From positions 3,348,001 to 3,412,000 of the forward strand of contig CP019326.1 of NCBI GenBank assembly GCA_001971685.1: a DNA stretch of 64,000 nt. The letters are read 5' to 3'. The position numbers and the translations under genes are program-made. This DNA is from Halomonas sp. 1513. GTDB taxonomy: Bacteria > Pseudomonadota > Gammaproteobacteria > Pseudomonadales > Halomonadaceae. Positions 34,164-41,670 of this stretch are shown here, piece by piece. The notes under the pieces were generated by a model. That model was not told the DNA's origin and ran no database searches. It saw nothing but the letters and a program-made list of their open reading frames with translations. The number at the start of each line of letters is the position of its first letter. Within the stretch, counting starts at the first letter, position 1.

Positions 34164-36395
34164 TTATGACTGATCACTGACAAGTTCTTGCTGGGGGATA
34201 AGAGTAAAAAAATTAGGGCTCCGTTGGTAATCAACGTCTCCATTGATTGCGTCAACGGTGATCTGGCGGATGCAGGCTGTGCCGGGAAGCGCTCTAACAG
34301 CCAGACGCCCAGCAAGCTCTCTCGAGCGCGTCGGCCACGTGTTTACATGCAATGTCATAGGAAGATGGGGGATGGGTGTTGGATTCCATAGAACACGGCG
34401 ATGTACCTGGACGCCGTCAACGAACCAGCGGATCTCATCTAGCCCCCACTCAATCGCGTAGGTATGGAGTCCCTTGGAGGCGTTGAACCCCAAGGCGATG
34501 CTCACGGGTGAGCCCCGATAGCCGTAGTCGTACTTCGCCCCTTCTGTCCCTGGGTTGTAGAAGACGTTGACTAGGAGGCGATCCGGTCGGTCGCCAGTAA
34601 TTTCGATGTCGATCTCCTGTCGTGGTGAATCGCGGTGGAGGAAGAATCCGGTCACGAGGCCTGGCACATTCGTGGCCTGAAATGTCGCTTCAAAGCGGCC
34701 GAAGAGGAAGCGGCCCCTACTCGAGATAGATGCAGCGCTCAAATCCCGGACGCCCAGCGGTTCTTGCCGAACGGTAAGGATAGCGCCACCATCCGGCGCC
34801 ATGGTTACATTTCCGGGCCGGAAGAGTCCGAGATTTCCGGGAAACGTATCGTCTCGGAACATCCAACGCGACAGGTCCACTACATTTAGATCATCCTGAA
34901 ATCTCACCCAAAGCTCCTCACCGATAGTTCGCACATTAGACGGACTGACATCAATCCCCGTCCAGTTGTCACGCGGAGGTACGATCCAAGGTGACCTATC
35001 GTGCCGCCGCTGACTCGCGGTTCGGGACGGTGATCTATCGGCTCCGTGCCGACGAATCTTCCGGAGCCCCACATCAGGTACGATAGGATATGAAGCACTT
35101 GGTGGCGCAAGGTGAAGGTACTCACAGAGCGAACGCCAGCTCGGACTGTCATCCCCGGAAAGACTGAGCACGTCGTCTCCAAGGGTGCTGAGCACGTCGA
35201 AAGCTTCACCCCCGCCATCTAGAGGGCCAACTAAAACTATAAACTTGGCACTAGGATATTTCTGCCGTAGCACAGTAATATGAGAAGTGAGTGAAGCAAT
35301 ATTTACATAAGCGTCGAACCGACGGCTAGCTTGGCCATGGAGCAAGGCGGACATCTCGCTCTCAGGCAAGTCATCAAGGTCACTGCAGCAACGATAGCCC
35401 AGCATGGACAGCGCCATTGCAAGTGATGAGAGGCCGGAGCCAGCAGCACCCAATACGAATACAGGAAATACAGTAGGCCGTTGGTTAAAAGTTCCAGGCG
35501 TTTCGTCGTTAAGCACACCGATCTGGCTCAGTGCAGGAAGAATCGAGTACAAATTTGTCGACTGATAATCAAGTCTCTGGCTGATAACCGATCGCCGGAC
35601 GGCTCGCACTTCAAGATCCCGAAATTTGTGGTTGATCCAGAGGTCAACGGGGCCGCGGCACGGGAGTAACCTGAGCAGACGCTGCGCCCCCCGTCTGGAG
35701 AGCACGTATCCGGATAAATACCAAAGGCCGCGTTCAGGACGATACACGCTTGGTGAAACCAGCACCTTTGGGGCACCGTACCTAACTTCCTTGTATGAAA
35801 CGTAGAGAACGTCAAATGCCGCTTCAGCTTCGTCAGCATCCTCCAAAAGTTCTCCCCACGCTTGATCGACGAGTCTCCCGAATCTGTGATCGAATAACAC
35901 GTCGTCCTCTAGCACTAGCGCATACGACGAGTTCGATGCTGCAACTTTCTTCCAGACGTCTACATGCGATCGGGCGACAGCGGCCTCTGCATCGCTCATC
36001 CCAATTGGGCGATCCAGATCGAATCCGGCCGGGAGTGTCTGAGGCTGTGGCTCAACAAACAGTTGGTCAGCTAGAGTGTAGTAAGAAACTAATTCAGGTA
36101 TCTCGCTTCCTACGAAGCCGTCCGCCTGTGCGTCAAACGCCGGGTGCCGAATCAATCGTCGTGTAAGGGGATTGCCAGCCGCGTCTAAAATGCGGGCAAG
36201 CTCGCAATGAACGGCTGCCAAGCGATCGGGCTGTCGATCCAGATTGATGACGTAAATGTCATTGATCTGTGAACTACCTATCTCACTAATCGGGCCAAAT
36301 GCAACACACCGCTGCCGGGGCAGAAAAGTGCGGCATTTTATCAGTAGTGAATGAACCAGACGCTGTGCGCCACGCAGAGGTCGTGAGAGATTCAT
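34164..36395 (-). CDS. Three-domain GT25 / sulfotransferase-like / GH16 fusion protein
   Basis: 743 residues with three modules. Residues about 45-290: glycosyltransferase family 25, with NDIYVINLDRQPDRLAAV and the metal-binding EDD of YALVLEDDVLFDHRFGR (163-165), and LWYLSGYVLSRRGAQRLL. Residues about 308-440: a sulfotransferase-like P-loop domain, VFVLGAAGSGLSSLAMALSM (312-331), KFIVLVG and the WRSLCEYLHL helix. Residues about 480-735: glycoside hydrolase family 16, with the catalytic EIDIE (594-598), GRFEATFQATN and LHTYAIEWGLDEIRWFVDG. No signal peptide. The ATG overlaps the GT32 stop by 4 bases. Together they suggest synthesis or remodelling of a beta-glucan-like or sulfated surface sugar, by inference only. 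Confidence 0.85.
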   Translation of the reverse strand: MNLSRPLRGAQRLVHSLLIKCRTFLPRQRCVAFGPISEIGSSQINDIYVINLDRQPDRLAAVHCELARILDAAGNPLTRRLIRHPAFDAQADGFVGSEIPELVSYYTLADQLFVEPQPQTLPAGFDLDRPIGMSDAEAAVARSHVDVWKKVAASNSSYALVLEDDVLFDHRFGRLVDQAWGELLEDADEAEAAFDVLYVSYKEVRYGAPKVLVSPSVYRPERGLWYLSGYVLSRRGAQRLLRLLPCRGPVDLWINHKFRDLEVRAVRRSVISQRLDYQSTNLYSILPALSQIGVLNDETPGTFNQRPTVFPVFVLGAAGSGLSSLAMALSMLGYRCCSDLDDLPESEMSALLHGQASRRFDAYVNIASLTSHITVLRQKYPSAKFIVLVGPLDGGGEAFDVLSTLGDDVLSLSGDDSPSWRSLCEYLHLAPPSASYPIVPDVGLRKIRRHGADRSPSRTASQRRHDRSPWIVPPRDNWTGIDVSPSNVRTIGEELWVRFQDDLNVVDLSRWMFRDDTFPGNLGLFRPGNVTMAPDGGAILTVRQEPLGVRDLSAASISSRGRFLFGRFEATFQATNVPGLVTGFFLHRDSPRQEIDIEITGDRPDRLLVNVFYNPGTEGAKYDYGYRGSPVSIALGFNASKGLHTYAIEWGLDEIRWFVDGVQVHRRVLWNPTPIPHLPMTLHVNTWPTRSRELAGRLAVRALPGTACIRQITVDAINGDVDYQRSPNFFTLIPQQELVSDQS

Positions 36396-37261
36396 TTCGC
36401 ACTCTCTTCGGACACGTCAAACGACCTTTGATTGGAATGACGCCAGTTTCGCGCATCGCCGCGGTAGCTGAGTGGCCACTTTGAAATTGCAGTCGCTTCC
36501 CAGTCTTTCAGAATCAATAAATCACCTTCAATATCCGAGACCTTCCCCATCTCAAAGATGGTCCTTGACAAGTTCCCTGGCCCGGTTGCCGACTGGATCT
36601 CAAGAAGCTCGCCCCTTCGGGCTTCATTCAATCGTCTCGTCGATCTCATCAAAGATCGTTCGACGATGGGGTCTCCTTTTCTGCCGACAAGCGGATTATT
36701 ATTGACATAGAAAATCCAATTTTTAGGCTGAGACGATTTCTTTAAAAAATCTGCAGGCTCAATCATCGTGTCCAAATCGATGTCGTAGCAAAGCGGCTGG
36801 ACTTTAAGCTGCGGACCGCGAAACAAAAAACTAATGTCTGAGGCAATGCAGACATCATCAGCGTCGACGTACAGCCCACCTTCCACGAATATGTAGCATA
36901 GTCGAAAATAGTCGGCTTGCATGGCAGGGTGGTAGCAGCGACCGAACGCCAGTACATGCTCATGACCGAGCGTATGACTGATAAAATCTTCAGCACTCTG
37001 CCTATCGAAAAGTCTATGTACAAAGCCGCGGCTTTCCCACTTTGACCAAGACGAGATGCATTCTGCGACGTCTTCCGGAAGTTCCGAAATATCGTGCCAA
37101 AACTGCATGATCGTCTTAGGGATGCCGTGGGCATCATCCCTCGTGGATTGCGCTTTTTGTGTTTTCTGAACCAAGTTTCGGATGAATTCTGAACGCTGAC
37201 GATGATGATCGGAACTGTCGGACTCGGATGGCATTTCGATAACCTCGGTGGCCTGGATCAC
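36392..37261 (-). CDS. Glycosyltransferase with DXD motif (GT32 / Gly_transf_sug type)
   Basis: 289 residues. Features of the Och1-like DXD sugar-transferase family: GIPKTIMQFWHDISELPEDV (residues 47-66), HPAMQADYFRLCYIFVEGG, then YVDADDVCIASDISFLF with the DXD at 133-135. It lacks membrane spans and a signal peptide. The start is GTG at 37261; an ATG at 37234 with GAGG upstream is as plausible. It is translationally coupled to the GT25-GH16 fusion (ATGA), and the pair occupies one unusually long interval between attC-like sites. Confidence 0.83.
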   Translation of the reverse strand: MIQATEVIEMPSESDSSDHHRQRSEFIRNLVQKTQKAQSTRDDAHGIPKTIMQFWHDISELPEDVAECISSWSKWESRGFVHRLFDRQSAEDFISHTLGHEHVLAFGRCYHPAMQADYFRLCYIFVEGGLYVDADDVCIASDISFLFRGPQLKVQPLCYDIDLDTMIEPADFLKKSSQPKNWIFYVNNNPLVGRKGDPIVERSLMRSTRRLNEARRGELLEIQSATGPGNLSRTIFEMGKVSDIEGDLLILKDWEATAISKWPLSYRGDARNWRHSNQRSFDVSEESAK

Positions 37262-37566
37262 ATCACGTCCATCTTCTTATATAATTAAAGAAATTCCGGA
37301 CAGGTAAAGGTATAACTTGACTTTCCAGTCTATCTTGATGCCTTTTTTCAAAATAGTGCGCCAGCTGCCAACCTGGCTCCATCAGCATAGACTAACATTC
37401 ATCATTCGGCCAGAAGCGCCCATAGTGATCTTCCTGATGAATAACGCCCAGTGAAATCACAGTCAGCTCGAAGTGCCTTTTGTGTTAAGTTTAGCAATGG
37501 CGAGTAACATAAAAGGCGTGGATTATTGGCTGTTGTGCTGCTACTTCTTGTTTGAACACTAGATCG
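37262..37566. other. Intergenic region with attC-like half sites
   Basis: 305 bases between the TIR gene's stop and the glycosyltransferase start. On the minus strand, TTAACACAA (37480s) and GGGCGTTAT (37441-37449) are spaced like R'' and R' boxes of an attC, but the arms pair poorly. GGCGCTTCTGGCCG follows, a variant of the sequence beside site 2. A second GTTAG-like box (AATGTTAGTC) is at 37390-37398. No gene is seen. Confidence 0.45.
37439..37495 (-). repeat. attC-like site 6 (weak)
   Basis: Boundaries TTAACACAA and GGGCGTTAT on the minus strand, 55 bases apart, with only partial arm pairing (GTGATTTCAC inside is a short perfect palindrome). Called because both outer boxes and the flanking GCTTCTGGCCG sequence match site 2. 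Confidence 0.45.
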
Positions 37567-38256
37567 CTAGACGGTGACCAGCTCGGCGAGTTTGTCCACG
37601 ACATCCGACATCGAACCTTCCGCCGTGCTAAGACCACTTCGCGAGCCAAGTAACGGGCTGACATCGCGGAGTGCTTCATAAGTTGTGTCGTGCACTATAG
37701 GAACGAGAAGGTCACGAGCCAGGAGTGTTGAAAGCTCTTTGTCAGCGATACCCTCTGCTTTAATACGGCTAAGAAACGCAGGAGTTACCAGAACGATCCC
37801 GACTCTCGACCTGGCCAGTCCTTTATCGATTTCGCGGAGTAATGGCGCTCCGAGCGTGACATCCTTTTCGCTGAACCATACTGAGACGTTGAGCGCTTCA
37901 AGTAAGTCGTGAAGCTCCTTTGCAGCCCCCTTCCGGTCGTCCCACGCATGGCAAAGAAATACGTCCCGACGTTCAGGCAGCTTCGCTCGCTCCTCGACGC
38001 TGCGCCGGATTGGCTTAAGTGCTCGCACCTCGGAAGGCGTGTACCCAACAGAGGAACCAGCTGGTGACCAGCTAGGCCTTGTGCTATGGGCGGAGCCTCC
38101 ACTACTACTCCGACTGCTCCCCAACGAGGAGTCATAAGACGGGGATGGGTATGATCTGTAGCTGCTATAGCCATGGAAGCGGCCACCGCATGCAGGGCAG
38201 GCAGCTGCAGCAGCCGCTGAGCGATGACCTTGTACTGGTGCAGTGCATCTTGCCAT
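37567..38256 (-). CDS. TIR-domain protein with N-terminal zinc ribbon
   Basis: 229 residues. N-terminal zinc-ribbon-like motif Cys4, His11, Cys20, Cys23 (ARCTAPVQGHRS... and CPAC), then a Ser/Tyr/Gly-rich linker (residues 28-75), then a TIR domain from about residue 97: RRDVFLCHAWDDRKGAAKEL, VSVWFSEKDVTLGAPLLREI and VGIVLVTPAFLSR. Glu130, three residues after Trp127, is where active TIR NADases have the catalytic glutamate. TIR proteins in bacteria commonly hydrolyse NAD+ or make signalling nucleotides in phage defence. The ATG at 38256 has GAGGTAAAG upstream. The ribbon may sense or bind a nucleic acid or partner; that is inference. Confidence 0.88.
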   Translation of the reverse strand: MARCTAPVQGHRSAAAAAACPACGGRFHGYSSYRSYPSPSYDSSLGSSRSSSGGSAHSTRPSWSPAGSSVGYTPSEVRALKPIRRSVEERAKLPERRDVFLCHAWDDRKGAAKELHDLLEALNVSVWFSEKDVTLGAPLLREIDKGLARSRVGIVLVTPAFLSRIKAEGIADKELSTLLARDLLVPIVHDTTYEALRDVSPLLGSRSGLSTAEGSMSDVVDKLAELVTV

Positions 38257-38285
38257 GTTCTTTACCTCGTCATTTTGAACGAATC

Positions 38286-38345
38286 GATTCTAAAGCCTAA
38301 GCTCAGTCGCCGCTGTATCGGACGGCTGGGGCGCCTGGTTAGCGA
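38286..38345 (-). repeat. attC-like site 7
   Basis: R'' GCTAACC begins 4 bases after the HEPN gene's TAA; the other end is GGCTTTAG, one base off the GGCGTTAG consensus. Inner arms CAGTCGCCG and CGGACGGCTG pair with one mismatch and one bulge, a compact 57-base site of the type found in pseudomonad and xanthomonad cassettes. Confidence 0.68.
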
Positions 38346-38346
38346 T

Positions 38347-38970
38347 TTACTGGGCCAATGTTTGACTTGCCTGATTATCTATTCGATCGGCTATTTCACT
38401 GATTAAATTTATGCAGCTTCGTGCTTGGGTGCGATGCACTCTGACTGTTTTTCCTTGATGGACAATTTCATGTCGCTTTATTGTCCACTCTTCCAACTCT
38501 TCCGCTGCATTTGCAAAGCCGCAGCCATTCAGAGAACTCCACAAATTCTGCGCTTTTCCGCCAAGCAACTCAACTGTTCTAGATGCGGCTTTTTTGCCGT
38601 GATTACTAACCCTATTGTGAAAGTGGTCCGCAACAGCCTCTTGGACTCGATGAACTCGGTCTTCATGGTCTGGCACAAGAGAAAGCTCGAGCGGGAGTGT
38701 CGGGATTTCGCTTTGAACACGTTTTAGCATATCCCTAACTTGTGCCTCGGGCAAATCTCGTTGCAAAAGTTTAACTATCACTTCTGCTGACACGTCGGAC
38801 AGATACGAGTCGAACCCGCCAATTGCAAACACAACTGCAGCTCTCGGCAACTCTCGCACCGGATTACGAGGAGCGCCTTGCCCACCACCATGTACTGACT
38901 GATGCAAATCTAAAAAGTAGCCTGCCCTCGTCAAGTTCAGATCTAGAGTGGCTTTCGTTTCCGTTGGCAT
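38347..38970 (-). CDS. RiboL-PSP-type HEPN-domain protein, candidate ribonuclease
   Basis: 207 residues, helical. The C-terminal WTIKRHEIVHQGKTVR contains the HEPN catalytic pattern R-x4-H (Arg166, His171). The N-terminal LPRAAVVFAIGGFDSYLSDV helix is typical of the RiboL-PSP-HEPN group, which is associated with RNA-cutting defence and stress systems. The ATG at 38970 follows AAAGGGATA and lies just after an attC R' half site. Upstream of the TIR gene in the same direction but separated from it by attC site 7, so they look like separate cassettes. Confidence 0.8.
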   Translation of the reverse strand: MPTETKATLDLNLTRAGYFLDLHQSVHGGGQGAPRNPVRELPRAAVVFAIGGFDSYLSDVSAEVIVKLLQRDLPEAQVRDMLKRVQSEIPTLPLELSLVPDHEDRVHRVQEAVADHFHNRVSNHGKKAASRTVELLGGKAQNLWSSLNGCGFANAAEELEEWTIKRHEIVHQGKTVRVHRTQARSCINLISEIADRIDNQASQTLAQ

Positions 38971-38983
38971 ACCTATCCCTTTA

Positions 38984-39003
38984 TCGCTAACTGTTCAGCA
39001 TTA
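38984..39003 (-). repeat. attC half site at the array start
   Basis: AATGCTGAACAGTTAGCG on the minus strand, with a GTTAGCG R' box directly before the HEPN gene. The AATGCTGAACAGTTAG part is identical to the end of site 5. I see no good R'' partner further up, so this may be the truncated upstream edge of the array. Confidence 0.5.
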
Positions 39004-39105
39004 TGTATAAATCGGCTGCATAACACCAATCATCGCACATGCTGCATATCCCCGATGTACGCGCTTGCTGTCTTTGCCGGCATGTCAGCTTTGGGTCGTC
39101 AGCTG

Positions 39106-39450
39106 TCATTCCACTATTTCCTCATAGAATGCCAACCTACCCGCAATCTCCTCCATACCCTCCAACGGCCGCTCATAACTCCACGCCACATTGGTCCGGT
39201 TACCAAACGAGAAATACGCAGCATTGCCCTTGAAGGGGCAATGGGTAACGGTATCGGAGGCCATCAGCAGCTCCATCCGTACGTCTTCGTGGGGGATATA
39301 TTGCCGCGGCGGGTAGCCGCGTTCGCGAAGCTCGATAGCGCGGGTGGTGTCGGCGAGTAGGGTGCCATCAATGATGACTCGCACGCGTCGGGCGTGCGGG
39401 TGCAAGGTGATGCGGGGCTCTGTGGAAGCCGTTGCCATGGGGCCATCCAT
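39106..39450 (-). CDS. DUF427 family protein
   Basis: 114 residues, a single DUF427 domain. Characteristic motifs are RRVRVIIDGTLLADTTRAIEL, YPPRQYIPHEDVRMELL and THCPFKGNAAYFSFG, followed by NVAWSYERPLEGMEEIAGRLAFYEE. Members are small soluble proteins of unknown biochemical role, widespread in actinobacteria and proteobacteria. Two in-frame ATGs are possible (39450 and 39438), neither with a clear ribosome-binding site. It marks the return to non-cassette DNA. Confidence 0.88.
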   Translation of the reverse strand: MDGPMATASTEPRITLHPHARRVRVIIDGTLLADTTRAIELRERGYPPRQYIPHEDVRMELLMASDTVTHCPFKGNAAYFSFGNRTNVAWSYERPLEGMEEIAGRLAFYEEIVE

Positions 39451-39580
39451 TGCGTTTTGGTTGTATCGTTATGTTGCTTTGTGTTTCACACTAGCACTTA
39501 AATATGGTTTGTCCCATTCTTGCCATCAACGGGCGCCTAGGTATCCGTCCTTCAGGCTGGCGACGATATAGGGGAAATGC

Positions 39581-40105
39581 ATGCGGCCACCTGATAGCCA
39601 CAAAACCAGCGCCTATGAGAGTTGGCGCCGTCGCCTTTACCTGATGCTCGAGCCCACCGCTCGTGACTCCCCTGGACTATCGATCACCAACCGCTTCATA
39701 GCCGGTCTGATCATCCTCGCAACGGCACTGACTGTTCTGGAGACGGAGCCGGTAGTCCGAGCGCTGGCTCCAAGCCTCTTCGTCACCGCCGAGGCAGCGC
39801 TGGCCTTGGCTTTCCTGGTCGAGTACGTCGCGCGCGTGATCGCGGCTGGGGAAGATCCTCGCTATCGCGGGCTGGCCGGGCGCTTACGCTTTATGGTCAG
39901 CCCATGGGCGATCATCGACCTGCTCGCTATCTTGCCGTTCTTCCTCACCATGGGGGCAGTAAACGCTTTCGCGTTACGTCTGCTCAAGCTGATCCGGCTG
40001 CTCAGGCTCGCGAGGCTGGGGCGCTTCTCCAACGCAATCGACGATCTCTATCAGCTTGGGACGAGAATCAGACACGCAATGCCTCACGCTCAACATGGGG
40101 CCTAA
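39581..40105 (+). pseudogene. Ion transporter/voltage-gated channel, truncated after the voltage sensor
   Basis: 174 residues covering S1 to S4 of a voltage-gated channel: NRFIAGLIILATALTVLE (S1), ALALAFLVEYVARVIAAGED (S2), WAIIDLLAILPFFLTM (S3) and the arginine-rich S4 LLKLIRLLRLARLGRF. The pore helices S5-P-S6 are missing; full-length relatives are about 260-280 residues. After YQLGTRI the frame enters DNA that is the 3' end of the opposite-strand MNT gene and stops at 40105. A deletion or insertion joining the two explains this. Expressed alone it could be a voltage-sensor-only protein, but a broken gene is more likely. Confidence 0.8.
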
Positions 40106-40358
40106 GCTCGGGACGAAGCGCCTTGTCGGTCACTAGATCTACTGGATGGCCCAGTAGATCCTCCAGGTAGAACTGCACCCCGAAATAACGAGCCGAAGTC
40201 GCCGGGCCGTCGAAGCTCACCAGGATATCGATATCGCTGTTGTCGCGAGCCTCATCGCGCGCCATGGAGCCAAAAAGCGCCAACGAGGTGACGCCATACT
40301 CGCTGGATAGAGACGGCAGGTGCTCTCGCAACAGCTGTAGCGTCTTGGTTCTGTCCAT
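40068..40358 (-). CDS. MNT-type minimal nucleotidyltransferase (orphan antitoxin)
   Basis: 96 residues, with the nucleotidyltransferase core LALFGSMARDEARDNSDIDI (GSxARxxxxxxSDID), LLGHPVDLVTDKALRPEL and VEREALRV. Such MNT proteins are the antitoxins of HEPN-MNT (MntA-HepT) pairs, AMPylating the toxin. The HepT toxin that normally overlaps its 3' end is absent: the truncated ion channel begins within a few bases of the stop. The ATG at 40358 follows GAGGTGGGG. Confidence 0.85.
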   Translation of the reverse strand: MDRTKTLQLLREHLPSLSSEYGVTSLALFGSMARDEARDNSDIDILVSFDGPATSARYFGVQFYLEDLLGHPVDLVTDKALRPELRPHVEREALRV

Positions 40359-40513
40359 CTTGCCCCACCTCTGCAACGTCGAGCCTTCGGGAAGCTGATC
40401 ACTATTTCTGCCCATGGCTTAGCCTAGCATGGGTGGCGGCCTGGGGCTGCTCGAGGGATAGGCTGTCGCAGCATCGCTTTTGCCGAGGCGTTCGGCATGC
40501 AGTCCAACCATTG

Positions 40514-40545
40514 GCGCAATATCGCCATTTGAGCGATAATTACGC
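40514..40545. promoter_or_regulatory. Candidate operator of the Xre-RES pair
   Basis: Imperfect inverted repeat GCGCAATATCG (40514-40524) and CGATAATTACGC (40534-40545), 30 bases before the antitoxin start. Toxin-antitoxin operons are usually autorepressed through such sites. Confidence 0.5.
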
Positions 40546-40574
40546 ATATCCGCCACTTGGCGAAGGAGGTTGTC

Positions 40575-40976
40575 ATGGCCCTAACTCTGCTACCCGTCGA
40601 AAAGCGCCATCACATGAGCGCGGCGGCGATGCGTACCTACCCCAACATCGCCAACGACTGGGGGTTGAAAGAGCAGGAAGCCGCCTTGCTCCTTGGCGTG
40701 CCTGAGTCGACCTATCGGCGCTGGCGCAAGCAGCCCACGGCGGCGCGGCTCGACGTCAATCAGCTTGAGCGCATGTCATTGATCCTGGGGATCTACAAGG
40801 CCCTTCAGATCCTGCTGCCGCGGGCCGATGCCGCGGATTCCTGGTTGCGCCGGCCCAATCGCAACCCCCTGTTTTCAGGCCAGCCACCTCTGGATCGGCT
40901 GCGCAGCGGCCTGGTGCAAGATCTCTATGTGGTACGCCAGCACCTTGATGCAGCCCGAGGTGGGGGCCATGCATGA
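40575..40976 (+). CDS. Antitoxin Xre/MbcA/ParS family (DUF2384)
   Basis: 133 residues. N-terminal helix-turn-helix part with KEQEAALLLGVPESTYRRWR, then the DUF2384 toxin-binding part LERMSLILGIYKALQILLPR and WLRRPNRNPLFSGQPPLDRL, the hallmark of antitoxins that pair with RES toxins. I chose the ATG at 40575 because AAGGAGG lies 6 bases upstream; the frame can be extended to a TTG at 40557. It overlaps the toxin gene by 4 bases (ATGA). Confidence 0.92.
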   Translation: MALTLLPVEKRHHMSAAAMRTYPNIANDWGLKEQEAALLLGVPESTYRRWRKQPTAARLDVNQLERMSLILGIYKALQILLPRADAADSWLRRPNRNPLFSGQPPLDRLRSGLVQDLYVVRQHLDAARGGGHA

Positions 40977-41653
40977 CGTTTCCGCTGTCCCCTGTCTGCT
41001 GGCGCCCTTGCTACCGGATCATTCCTTCGCGTTTCCCGCCTATCGACTTGTTCGAGCGGGTTGCAGCAGCTGACGACTGGGATCTGCTCCAGGAACTTGA
41101 GGGCGAGACCTCGGCGCGTCTGCGCGAGCAGACCGGGGCAATTCACCTGGTACGCGACGAGGACCGCCGATACGGCCCCGGGTGGACGCCGGTAATGGCG
41201 GCGTTCTGTCACTTTAGCGAACACGGCTCACGGTTCACCGACGGCTCCTTTGGCGCTTACTACTGTGCCTTGACCGAGGCCACGGCCATCGCAGAAACCC
41301 GCTATCGCGCCGAGCGCTTCATGCAGGAATCCAATGAATCGCCCATGCAGCTTCAACAGCGGGTCTACCTGGCAGACCTTGAGGGCGAACTCTTCGACTT
41401 GCGCGGTAATCCTCCTGGGGCCGCCCCTCTGCTGGTCCCAGATGACTGGAGCGCTGGCCAGGCGTTTGGCCGCAAGGCCTGGGAGGCCCATGCCGATGGG
41501 ATTGCCTACCCAAGCGTTCGTGATCCGGATGGTGAGTGCGCCGCGGTGCTACGCCCGCCGGTATTGTCGGCTACCTGGCAGGGCCGCCACCTTGGCTATG
41601 AGTGGGACGGTGAGAGAGTTCGCCATGTCCTCGAGCTGCGGCTGGTGGAGTGA
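40973..41653 (+). CDS. RES-domain toxin
   Basis: 226 residues. RES toxins degrade NAD+ (as phosphorylase or hydrolase) and stop growth unless bound by the Xre antitoxin. The Arg-Glu-Ser residues that name the family are seen in CYRIIPSRF, in the YYCALTEATAIAETRYR helix and in DGIAYPSVRDPDGECAAV. Coupled to the antitoxin gene. Longer than the minimal ~150-residue RES proteins, but the extra length is spread over loops; no second domain. Confidence 0.92.
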   Translation: MTFPLSPVCWRPCYRIIPSRFPPIDLFERVAAADDWDLLQELEGETSARLREQTGAIHLVRDEDRRYGPGWTPVMAAFCHFSEHGSRFTDGSFGAYYCALTEATAIAETRYRAERFMQESNESPMQLQQRVYLADLEGELFDLRGNPPGAAPLLVPDDWSAGQAFGRKAWEAHADGIAYPSVRDPDGECAAVLRPPVLSATWQGRHLGYEWDGERVRHVLELRLVE

Positions 41654-41670
41654 GGGCTGTGTCGAGATGA

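Larger units (their letters stand above)
29272..39002 (-). mobile_element. Integron-like gene cassette array without integron integrase (CALIN-type)
   Basis: About 9.7 kb of lower-GC DNA in which, except for one broken recombinase, every gene reads on the minus strand and gene ends coincide with folded attC-like sites. Stops sit within or next to the R'' box (CTAAC): gcCTAACc at 29340, gCTAACaa at 31213, tCTAACaa at 31923, gcCTAACaa after 33401. GTTAG-type R' boxes precede the next gene start (CCGTTAG at 31845 and AGTTAGGC at 33864). Inner arms are imperfect inverted repeats with extra bases on one arm, as attC folding requires. I find no intI gene and no attI, so this is a cluster of attC sites lacking an integrase, mobilisable only in trans if at all. 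The cargo is mostly of defence type. Confidence 0.75.
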
